A stretch of 7,994 bases of DNA from an uncultured Eubacteriales bacterium (GTDB taxonomy: Bacteria > Bacillota > Clostridia > Christensenellales > UBA1242), in the NCBI GenBank assembly GCA_958420145.1, contig CATZIR010000027.1, forward strand, positions 1 through 7,994, in the 5' to 3' direction. A program made the position numbers and the translations under genes. Shown in pieces: positions 1 through 5,790 of the stretch (position 1 is the stretch's first letter; each line of letters starts with the position of its first letter). A model generated the notes under the pieces. The model was not told the origin of the DNA. It saw only the letters and a list, made by a program, of their open reading frames with translations, and did not search any database.

Positions 1-888
1 GCTAAAGATAATTATTGGGGATACATAACTAGCGGAGGAACTGAAAGTAATTTCTGGGGAATTAGAGAAGGTTTTAATGCGTTTCCAGAAGGTAAACTAT
101 ATTTTTCTGCTGATACACATTATAGTGTAGAAAAATTTGTTACTAATAATGAAAATAAAATATATAACTATCAAAAAATCAAATCCAATAAAGATGGCAC
201 TATAAATGTAGATGCATTGATTAATCAAATAAACGAAGATGTTAGCAATGGATTAAAAGGTGTAGTTTTAGTACTTACTTGGGGAACAACTTGCAAAGGT
301 GCTGTGGATGATGTTAAGACCATTACATCGTATTTGCTTAAAAACAACATTCCTTACTATTGTCACTTAGATGCGGCTTTGTTTGGTGGAATTCCAAAAA
401 ATCAAACAAACGCCCCTACTATTACCAATATTAAAGAGTACAATATTGATTCTGTTTCAATTAGTTTACACAAATATTTAGGCTCAGCAAGAGTTAATGG
501 AATTCTAATTGCAATGGAACGTCAAAAACGCAAAATGGTAGACTACATAGGGCAAGAAGATTCAACTTTGTTGGGTTCAAGAGATTTCCTTCCTTTCTCA
601 ACATATCAAAGAGTCAAAGAGATTCTACTAAGGTCACCATCTAATAAATATTCTAACAATGTTGAATATTTTGAAAAACAATTAATAAAAAATCATATTC
701 CTTTCGACAAAGATTTATATAGTAACATATTTGTTATAAAAAAGCCTAGTGACAAAATTTGCAAAAAATACCAACTTGCCACATTCGTAGATGGAAATAA
801 ACACGAACACGCACACATACTAATTTTCCCTTTTCATAAAACAGAAGTGATTAATGAACTTATAAATGACCTAAAAGGAGATAACTAA
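1..888 (+). CDS. hdc: PLP-dependent histidine decarboxylase-family enzyme, 5' end outside window
   Basis: The reading frame is open from base 1, so the gene is cut by the window edge. 295 codons are visible, and the family is usually about 380 residues, so some 80-90 are missing. Group II PLP decarboxylases remove the alpha-carboxyl of an amino acid to give an amine in the cytoplasm. Visible signatures (window residue numbers) are GGTES at 12-16, the PLP-stacking His in THYS at 39-42, HLDAA at 122-126 with the Asp that contacts the pyridine nitrogen, and SLHK at 155-158 with the Schiff-base Lys158. The C-terminal stretch around KKPSDKICKKYQLAT resembles bacterial PLP-type histidine decarboxylases as I recall them. 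The substrate is not certain: the neighbouring TrpRS-family genes leave tryptophan or another aromatic amino acid open. The stop overlaps the next start (TAATG), which implies translational coupling. The TTG at 217 is internal and not a real start. Confidence 0.85.
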   Translation, partial: AKDNYWGYITSGGTESNFWGIREGFNAFPEGKLYFSADTHYSVEKFVTNNENKIYNYQKIKSNKDGTINVDALINQINEDVSNGLKGVVLVLTWGTTCKGAVDDVKTITSYLLKNNIPYYCHLDAALFGGIPKNQTNAPTITNIKEYNIDSVSISLHKYLGSARVNGILIAMERQKRKMVDYIGQEDSTLLGSRDFLPFSTYQRVKEILLRSPSNKYSNNVEYFEKQLIKNHIPFDKDLYSNIFVIKKPSDKICKKYQLATFVDGNKHEHAHILIFPFHKTEVINELINDLKGDN

Positions 889-1811
889 TGAAATCTGCAG
901 TAATAGTAATAGATATTTCAAAAAAAATTAATGTTTATGATTATGTTTCTAAGATTAAGCCTTTGCTAGATAATCTTGTTAGTTACGACAAAGTGTACTG
1001 TATACTAAATAATTTATTGGTTGATGAAACATCAAGTTTGTTATACGATAAAAATACACTTGTATTTGAAAGTATGAAAACTTTAATTAACCTTGGATTT
1101 AATGAAAAAGTAACATTTTTACTACAATCAAATTTATTAGGACTATATCCATTAAGCAGTGAGTTATCAAAGCACATATATATAAGCAAAATAATAAAAA
1201 ACGAATTTTTAAACACTTCAATTCAAAAAAATTCTATTAACGACATAAAACTTTCAAGCCTTATCAATGTTACAAACATAATTTCTTCAATTATCTTGGT
1301 TAATGCAGATGATTTATATGCTTCAAAAACTTTCGAGCCACTTTACTATTTTGCAAAAAAGATACTAACTAATTATAACGAATCTAATGATAAAAAATTA
1401 TTTCTGCCAAAACTAGTATTAAACAATGAGTTGACTTGCAATAATTTGAGTGCTGACGGAAATGCATTTATTTCTGATAAATTTGATAATGACTTGGATC
1501 TATGTCTTTCTGGTGAAGAACTTAGACGCAAAATAAATGGAATTTATACCGATCCTAACCATATTAGAGTTGAAGATAAAGGCAGTGTGGATAACAATCC
1601 GTTATTTGCCTTTGTAGATGCTATCTGCGATGATGAAGATGTTCAAGAATTTTTTGGACTAAATTCTGTTAACGAACTAAAATATCACTATACCCAAGGA
1701 GGAATTGGTGATTTTAAGGTTAAAAAAATGCTCTATTCGGCATTTGTAAAAAAATTTAGTATATGCCTAAATGAAATCGACCCAAAAATTTTAGAGTCAA
1801 GATTAAAATAA
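888..1811 (+). CDS. Degenerate tryptophanyl-tRNA synthetase paralog (pseudo-synthetase)
   Basis: The 307-residue product aligns by eye to the TrpRS encoded at 3005-4090 over most of its length. The clearest stretch is residues 210-284: ELRRKINGIYTDPNHIRVED, then DNNPLF, VDAICDDE, NELKYHYTQGGIGDFKVKK. The catalytic signatures are gone. The HIGH position reads NVYD (15-18). The KMSKS loop reads FISDK (194-198) after a preserved DGNA (190-193). The GEDQ substrate-site motif reads NADD (139-142). Activation of an amino acid by the normal class I mechanism is therefore unlikely. A role as partner or regulator of the true TrpRS, as a binding protein, or a new activity are all possible. The frame is intact with no stops, so it is not a decaying pseudogene. 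The start ATG overlaps the upstream stop and has AAGGAG at 875-880. The protein contains no tryptophan. Homology is confident; function is unknown. Confidence 0.85.
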   Translation: MKSAVIVIDISKKINVYDYVSKIKPLLDNLVSYDKVYCILNNLLVDETSSLLYDKNTLVFESMKTLINLGFNEKVTFLLQSNLLGLYPLSSELSKHIYISKIIKNEFLNTSIQKNSINDIKLSSLINVTNIISSIILVNADDLYASKTFEPLYYFAKKILTNYNESNDKKLFLPKLVLNNELTCNNLSADGNAFISDKFDNDLDLCLSGEELRRKINGIYTDPNHIRVEDKGSVDNNPLFAFVDAICDDEDVQEFFGLNSVNELKYHYTQGGIGDFKVKKMLYSAFVKKFSICLNEIDPKILESRLK

Positions 1812-1821
1812 GGAGAAATAA

Positions 1822-3000
1822 ATGAAAAACAGCAATGAAATTATAAATGATTTTGCTAAAAAGAATAACTGTACAGTAGAAGAAGCAACTAAACAAATTG
1901 AGTTATTAGTCAAAGAAACAAAACTAACTAATGAAGGGATTGATAGAACAATTGAAACAAATGGTTACATTCGTTTTCCTAATGATTTAACATTATATTC
2001 CTATGGAAAAAATAACGAATTGAACAATAAATATTTGTGTTACACTCCAAACATTAAACAAATTTTAGAACTAGACAAAAAAGATATAGCGATTGTTAGT
2101 GGCTTCGGCGCAACCAATTCTCCAACTATTGGAACACTTTCCATGATGCTTAAACTCATTGAATTGCAAAAAGCAACCAACTTGTACACCTATGTAATAA
2201 TCAATGATTTAGGCTCAATTAACACAAGAAAAATTGACCCTGAATATGTTCTAAGGTTAACAGAGCATTTTAAAGATTTTTTGGTAAAGTTGGGCTTCGA
2301 TACACAAAATGGAGAAATACGTACACACAATGACTTGGACCATGCTAGAACATTTTCTTTAATTGCTAGTAATATTAAACTTGAAGATTTTGTTGAAAAC
2401 ACGGAAGCAACCGATGATACATACAAGAGATTAGACCTTAGGGGGAATGATTTTTCTGCTATGGTTGACCATGTCTACACAGCGACAGATGTTCTACTTC
2501 CTATTTTAAAAGACAAGAAAAAGGGTATAATTATACCATGTGGATTAGAAGAGTTTTATCATGCAAATATTGGCGGAATTGCTATTGGCAGAATGTTAAA
2601 CTCCAAATACTATAAATCATTTATTCCAAAAGGAATTCAAATTGGCGCGCTTTATAGTAAACTAATTGATGGATTTTATCCTTATTTTAAGCAATCAAAG
2701 AGTATAGAAAATGCTTCTATCTACTTAGGTGACTCAAAAGAAATAATAAAAGACAAGATAATGTGTTGCTTTGAGTGTAATGAATATGTTATATTACAAA
2801 TGATAGAACAAGGAACAAATTGGACAAATAAAGAGATTGAAGATGCACGTACTGCTTTTAAAAATAAGTTAGTTTCGCCTAATGATTGGAAATCTACTAA
2901 GCAAAAATTTTGTAACTGGTTTATATCAATAAAAGAAATTTGGGACTCTTACAAAGAAGATACCAATTTAGATTTAACAAAATTATTATATAAGGAGTAA
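1822..3000 (+). CDS. Divergent TrpRS/TyrRS-like class I synthetase-fold protein
   Basis: The 392-residue product appears to have a class I aminoacyl-tRNA synthetase-like core set between an extra N-terminal region (about 1-85) and a C-terminal segment (about 315-392) that I do not recognise. The core starts at SGFGATNSPTIGTLSMMLKL (93-112). TIGT (102-105) takes the place of HIGH, so both histidines are lost. A strand-like YVIINDLGSINTR (124-136) follows, matching the position of MVADAQALT in TrpRS. IIPCGLEEF (237-245) sits where PVGEDQEP sits in TrpRS. FKQSKSIENASIYL (289-302) corresponds to KMSKSIGNCIYL, so the loop survives as KQSKS. Nucleotide binding is therefore plausible, while normal tRNA charging is doubtful. 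A carrier-, amine- or peptide-ligase activity is a reasonable guess. The ribosome site is AGGAGA at 1811-1816, and the gene starts 10 bases after its neighbour's stop. The four tryptophans all lie after residue 320. Confidence 0.8.
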   Translation: MKNSNEIINDFAKKNNCTVEEATKQIELLVKETKLTNEGIDRTIETNGYIRFPNDLTLYSYGKNNELNNKYLCYTPNIKQILELDKKDIAIVSGFGATNSPTIGTLSMMLKLIELQKATNLYTYVIINDLGSINTRKIDPEYVLRLTEHFKDFLVKLGFDTQNGEIRTHNDLDHARTFSLIASNIKLEDFVENTEATDDTYKRLDLRGNDFSAMVDHVYTATDVLLPILKDKKKGIIIPCGLEEFYHANIGGIAIGRMLNSKYYKSFIPKGIQIGALYSKLIDGFYPYFKQSKSIENASIYLGDSKEIIKDKIMCCFECNEYVILQMIEQGTNWTNKEIEDARTAFKNKLVSPNDWKSTKQKFCNWFISIKEIWDSYKEDTNLDLTKLLYKE

Positions 3001-3004
3001 AATT

Positions 3005-4090
3005 ATGAAAAATATTATTTTAACAGCCGATAGACCTACAGGCAAACTTCACATTGGACATTTTGTTGGTTCACTAAGAGAAAGAGTAAGATTACAAAAT
3101 GAAACTGAGTATGACAGTTTGTATGTTATGGTGGCCGATGCACAAGCATTGACAGATAACGCAGATAATCCTACAAAAGTTCGTAATAACGTTGTGGAAG
3201 TTATGTTGGATTATTTGGCTGTGGGACTAGACCCTAAAAAAACTACATTTTGTATACAATCAGAAATAACAGCACTACCGGAAATTACAGCATATTTTAT
3301 GAATCTCGTAACATTGCCAAGATTGTTAAGAAATCCAACTGTTAAGAATGAGATTCACGCACGTGGTTTTGACAACTCAGGTGTTCCTGTTGGTTTTGCA
3401 AATTATCCTATTAGTCAGGCAGCAGATATTACTGCGTTTAAGGCAAATCTAATTCCTGTTGGCGAAGACCAAGAACCAATGCTAGAACAAACAAGAGAAA
3501 TAGTAAGAAGTTTTAACAGAACTTATAACACTAATTGTTTGGTTGAATGTAAATCTGTTTTAGCAAGCAATGCATCTAGTATGAGACTTCCAGGAACCGA
3601 TGGTAATGCAAAAATGAGTAAATCAATAGGCAACTGTATTTATCTTGCTGATGAACCTGAAGTTATTAAGAAAAAAATTAATTCAATCAAAACTTTCCCA
3701 AGACAAGTTAGTGAACCGGGAATAATTGACAACAATGTTTTATTTATTTATTTGGATGCTTTTTGTGAAGATAAACACTTTGCAATGTTCTATCCTGAAT
3801 TTAACAACTTAGACGAATTAAAACAAGCATACAAAAAAGGCGGAATAGGTGATGGTAAAGTTAAAGGCTTTTTGAATGATATTATGCAATATGAGTTGAA
3901 ACCAATCAGAGAGAGACGAAAAGAATTTGAAAAACAAATTCATTCAATTATTCAAATTCTCAAAGAAGGAACAGAAAAAGCAAACAAAGTGGCAAATCAA
4001 ACATTAGCCGAAATCAAGGAAGCTATGTGTATCAACTATTTTGCTAATGATGATTTTGAAAATGAGCAACTAAAAAAGTATAATAACTAA
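3005..4090 (+). CDS. trpS: Tryptophanyl-tRNA synthetase
   Basis: This class Ic synthetase activates tryptophan with ATP and charges tRNA-Trp in the cytoplasm, normally as a homodimer. At 361 residues it has close to the usual length. Signatures seen are DRPTGKLHIGH (9-19), the YPISQAADI substrate-pocket stretch (134-142), PVGEDQEPMLEQ (151-162), and GNAKMSKSIGN (200-210). The stretch after KMSKS is odd. It reads KTFPRQVSEPG (229-239), where the related synthetases I know have YTDPNHIRVEDPG; the degenerate paralog at 888-1811 keeps that version. The protein contains no tryptophan, so it could be made during tryptophan shortage. AAGGAG at 2992-2997 precedes the ATG, and the gap from the previous stop is 4 bases, so it is in the same operon. 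No terminator hairpin separates it from the tRNA-Trp gene. Whether it is the housekeeping enzyme or a second, cluster-specific TrpRS cannot be told from this window. Confidence 0.97.
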   Translation: MKNIILTADRPTGKLHIGHFVGSLRERVRLQNETEYDSLYVMVADAQALTDNADNPTKVRNNVVEVMLDYLAVGLDPKKTTFCIQSEITALPEITAYFMNLVTLPRLLRNPTVKNEIHARGFDNSGVPVGFANYPISQAADITAFKANLIPVGEDQEPMLEQTREIVRSFNRTYNTNCLVECKSVLASNASSMRLPGTDGNAKMSKSIGNCIYLADEPEVIKKKINSIKTFPRQVSEPGIIDNNVLFIYLDAFCEDKHFAMFYPEFNNLDELKQAYKKGGIGDGKVKGFLNDIMQYELKPIRERRKEFEKQIHSIIQILKEGTEKANKVANQTLAEIKEAMCINYFANDDFENEQLKKYNN

Positions 4091-4101
4091 ACAGAAATTG
4101 T

Positions 4102-4130
4102 TTGGCAAAAAGTCACATTTATGCTATAAT
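4102..4130 (+). promoter_or_regulatory. Promoter of the tRNA-Trp gene
   Basis: TTGGCA (4102-4107) and TATAAT (4125-4130) are spaced by 17 bases, and TGC precedes the -10 box (4122-4124) as in an extended -10. A start near 4137 would give a leader of about 36 bases before the tRNA. The tRNA can therefore be made independently of the upstream operon. Confidence 0.8.
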
Positions 4131-4168
4131 AAGTATATAAATAAAGTATATATTTTAGTAGCATAAAT
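4117..4168 (+). repeat. Perfect 10-bp inverted repeat just upstream of tRNA-Trp
   Basis: ATTTATGCTA (4117-4126) and TAGCATAAAT (4159-4168) are exact reverse complements separated by 32 bases. The left arm takes in the first two bases of the -10 box, and the right arm ends 4 bases before the tRNA. In a transcript reading through from trpS, the arms could form a hairpin next to the tRNA 5' end. As DNA, they could be an operator. The loop also holds a 9-bp direct repeat, AAGTATATA at 4131-4139 and 4144-4152. The AT-rich background lowers the significance. Confidence 0.55.
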
Positions 4169-4172
4169 ACAT

Positions 4173-4248
4173 AGGCGAATAGCTCAGTTGGTAGAGTCGC
4201 GGTCTCCAAAACCGTTGGTCGTGGGTTCGAGTCCTACTTCGCCTGCCA
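4173..4248 (+). tRNA. trnW: tRNA-Trp (anticodon CCA)
   Basis: A 76-base cloverleaf can be folded by hand. The acceptor stem is AGGCGAA/TTCGCCT with seven perfect pairs. The D-arm is GCTC/GAGT with G18-G19 present. The anticodon stem is GCGGT/ACCGT around the loop CTCCAAA, giving anticodon CCA. The variable loop is TGGTC. The T-arm is GTGGG/CCTAC with loop TTCGAGT. The discriminator is G73, and CCA is encoded. A1-U72 plus G73 are the usual identity elements of bacterial tRNA-Trp. It lies 82 bases after trpS with its own promoter, and a terminator follows 4 bases after its 3' end. Confidence 0.97.
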
Positions 4249-4252
4249 GAAG

Positions 4253-4280
4253 GTCATAGAATTAATCTATGACTTTTTTT
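4253..4280 (+). terminator. Rho-independent terminator after tRNA-Trp
   Basis: GTCATAGA (4253-4260), loop ATTAA, TCTATGAC (4266-4273) form an 8-bp perfect stem followed by seven T (4274-4280). It ends the tRNA transcript and probably also read-through from the upstream operon. Confidence 0.92.
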
Positions 4281-4410
4281 GTTTTATATAATATTGATTA
4301 TTTGGGAGAAATTTATGTTTTAATTTTCAAAATAAACTATCTATACTTCAAAAAGGTGCAATCATTTGTATAAAAAATAAATTGTCTGCATTAAATAAAG
4401 ATACTTTAAG
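4281..4410. other. Intergenic AT-rich stretch with no recognised gene
   Basis: This is part of the 326-base gap between the tRNA and the CYTH gene. I see no coding frame of useful length. A ribosome site (GGGAGA) does precede an ATG at 4315, but that frame stops after two codons. A TATAAT at 4287-4292 has no convincing -35 box. A short unannotated RNA ending at the 4411-4434 hairpin is possible but unsupported. No T-box or known riboswitch consensus is visible. Confidence 0.5.
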
Positions 4411-4434
4411 CAGTTCCAACGGGGACTGTTTTTT
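4411..4434 (+). terminator. Second rho-independent terminator-like hairpin
   Basis: CAGTTCC (4411-4417), loop AACG, GGGACTG (4422-4428) form a 7-bp stem with one G-T pair, followed by six T. No gene is seen between this and the tRNA terminator. It is either a backup terminator or the 3' end of a small unannotated transcript. Confidence 0.75.
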
Positions 4435-4438
4435 CTAC

Positions 4439-4470
4439 AAAAAAAGACTAATAGGGTTTCTTATTAGTCT
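4439..4470 (-). terminator. Hairpin oriented as a - strand terminator
   Basis: AGACTAATA (4445-4453) and TATTAGTCT (4462-4470) make a perfect 9-bp stem around an 8-base loop. On the - strand the stem runs into seven consecutive T (complement of 4439-4445), the usual terminator pattern. On the + strand only AAATTTT follows. No - strand gene is credible upstream of it, so it may stop antisense transcription or be a remnant. Confidence 0.65.
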
Positions 4471-4520
4471 AAATTTTATTGCAGTCGTTAATATAGTAAA
4501 ATAAAATTTTTTTAATAAAT

Positions 4521-4551
4521 TTGACAAATTTCTTTTTTACTGTGATATAAT
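4521..4551 (+). promoter_or_regulatory. Promoter of the CYTH gene
   Basis: A consensus TTGACA (4521-4526) and a consensus TATAAT (4546-4551) are separated by 19 bases. That is longer than the ideal 17, but TGA before the -10 box gives an extended -10, which tolerates spacing. It lies 23 bases before the ATG at 4575. Confidence 0.8.
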
Positions 4552-4574
4552 GTTTGAAAGAGTGGAGGGGTGTT

Positions 4575-5111
4575 ATGAAAATAGAAAATGAAATCACAGT
4601 GCTAAACATTAATAAAGATAAGTTTATCAAGAAAATTTTGGAAGCAGGCGGAAAAGAAGTATCACCAGAACTAAAACAAATTAGATGTGTGTATGATTTT
4701 AATCCAGTAAACCCACACAAGTGGATTAGATTAAGAACTAATGGCAAAAAGACTACACTAACCATTAAAGAGACAAATGCAAATAGCAAAATGGGCGCTA
4801 GAGAACTTGAAATAGAAGTTTCGGATTTTGAAGAAACAAACAGAATTTTGAACGAACTTGGCTATAAATACAGAAATAGACAAGAAAATTATAGACACAT
4901 TTTTATGCTAGATGGCGCAGAAATTTCGATTGATAGTTGGCCAAAAATTAAGCCATATGCAGAAATAGAAGCGGACACAAAAGAAGATATTGCTAATGTG
5001 ATGAAAAAATTAGACGTAAAACCTAATCAAATTACTGAGTTAGATGTTTGCTCAATCTACTCCGATATTTATGGTATCGACTTGCTGTCGATAAAAGATT
5101 TGACTTTTTAG
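4575..5111 (+). CDS. CYTH domain protein (class IV adenylate cyclase/triphosphatase family)
   Basis: The 178-residue product matches the CYTH family. These enzymes form an eight-stranded barrel that binds triphosphates through a metal and act as triphosphatases, thiamine triphosphatases or, more rarely, adenylate cyclases. Visible elements are an N-terminal ENEIT (4-8) at the family's ExExK position with Thr in place of Lys, WIRLR (50-54), LTIKE (62-66), ELEIEV (77-82), ISIDSWP (117-123), and YAEIEA (128-133). These supply the alternating acidic and basic residues of the tunnel. The C-terminal IYSDIYGIDL and the final LTF are typical of Bacillota members. The start chosen is the ATG at 4575 because GGAGG (4564-4568) lies 6 bases upstream. 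The in-frame TTG at 4554 would overlap the ribosome site and is rejected. The gene has its own promoter, and no clear terminator follows. The exact substrate cannot be predicted. Confidence 0.9.
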   Translation: MKIENEITVLNINKDKFIKKILEAGGKEVSPELKQIRCVYDFNPVNPHKWIRLRTNGKKTTLTIKETNANSKMGARELEIEVSDFEETNRILNELGYKYRNRQENYRHIFMLDGAEISIDSWPKIKPYAEIEADTKEDIANVMKKLDVKPNQITELDVCSIYSDIYGIDLLSIKDLTF

Positions 5112-5192
5112 ACTTACGTACTCACTAAAAACTACCTAGAACTAGAACTTTTTAAACCTAATGTTTTATATTAATTATTTAGAGATAGGGCA

Positions 5193-5774
5193 TTGCTGCA
5201 AATAACAAGTTGTGCAAGAAAATATGCAAATTTTTTAAATGATTATGAACCATATGAAGAAATTAGAGAATTTAGACGAATTGGTCAAAAGTTTAATGGC
5301 TTTTCTAATACGCCAATTATTTTTGAAAGAGACAAAAGTTACAAAAATGACGAGCCTATTTCTGATTTTTTACTAAACGATTGGGCAGAAATTATCGTGT
5401 CAGAAAGAATTTATAAAATGCTAAAAGCAAAATATTCAAACGAAATAGATTTTTATGAGTGCTTTGCTAATGATGAAGGAATTCTTAAGCAATATTATAT
5501 TTTAAGAGCAAAATACATTATAGATGTATTAGATAGAAAAAATAGTTTAATGGGAGGAATATTAGGAAGAGCAATTAAAAGTGTGATTATCGATAATATA
5601 CCTCAGCAGTACAATTATTTTTACATAAAAGATGGCGAGTCTATGGTTATCTCAAAAAAATTGTATGATGACTTAAAAGCAATATCTCCAACTAATTTTG
5701 AAGTGACTCCGATTCCAACTACTAGCGAAAAATTAAAGGCAAAAGAAAAAAACTTGGCGAAAGCACAAAAGTAA
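5193..5774 (+). CDS. Imm11-like (DUF1629) putative immunity protein, start uncertain
   Basis: The 193-residue frame resembles the Imm11/DUF1629 family found among immunity proteins of bacterial polymorphic toxin systems. The order of elements fits: DFLLNDWAEIIVSERIYKML (58-77), then IDFYECF (85-91), YYILRAKYIIDVLDRKNS (101-118), then YFYIKDGESMVISKKLYDDL (142-161) and a final FEVTPI. The tail (174-193) is Lys/Ala-rich and charged. No in-frame ATG exists before the middle of the domain. The best start is the TTG at 5193 behind GAGATAGGG, with an in-frame stop at 5172-5174. The N-terminus may be genuine with a weak start, or a longer original start may have been lost. No convincing promoter is seen in the 81 bases after the CYTH gene. 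It is followed 16 bases later by a second immunity-like gene. No toxin is visible in the window. Confidence 0.7.
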   Translation: MLQITSCARKYANFLNDYEPYEEIREFRRIGQKFNGFSNTPIIFERDKSYKNDEPISDFLLNDWAEIIVSERIYKMLKAKYSNEIDFYECFANDEGILKQYYILRAKYIIDVLDRKNSLMGGILGRAIKSVIIDNIPQQYNYFYIKDGESMVISKKLYDDLKAISPTNFEVTPIPTTSEKLKAKEKNLAKAQK

Positions 5775-5790
5775 AAAACTAGGAGTAAAA

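Noticed and set aside
217..219. TTG as start of a 223-residue decarboxylase
   Set aside because: The same frame is open and recognisable back to base 1 (GGTES and THYS motifs), so the gene begins before the window.
888..3000. Cyclodipeptide synthase (CDPS) identity for the TrpRS-like proteins
   Set aside because: CDPSs share the fold of class Ic synthetases but are about 240 residues long with little sequence similarity; these two proteins align to TrpRS directly.
4281..4434. T-box or riboswitch leader for the next gene
   Set aside because: No T-box consensus or known riboswitch core is visible, and a promoter for the CYTH gene lies downstream of the hairpin.
4554..4556. TTG start for the CYTH gene
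   Set aside because: It would place the GGAGG ribosome site inside the coding region; the ATG at 4575 has ideal spacing.
4469..4789. A - strand gene ending at the 4439-4470 hairpin
   Set aside because: It lies opposite the confident CYTH gene, reads as low-complexity hydrophobic sequence and has no family signal.
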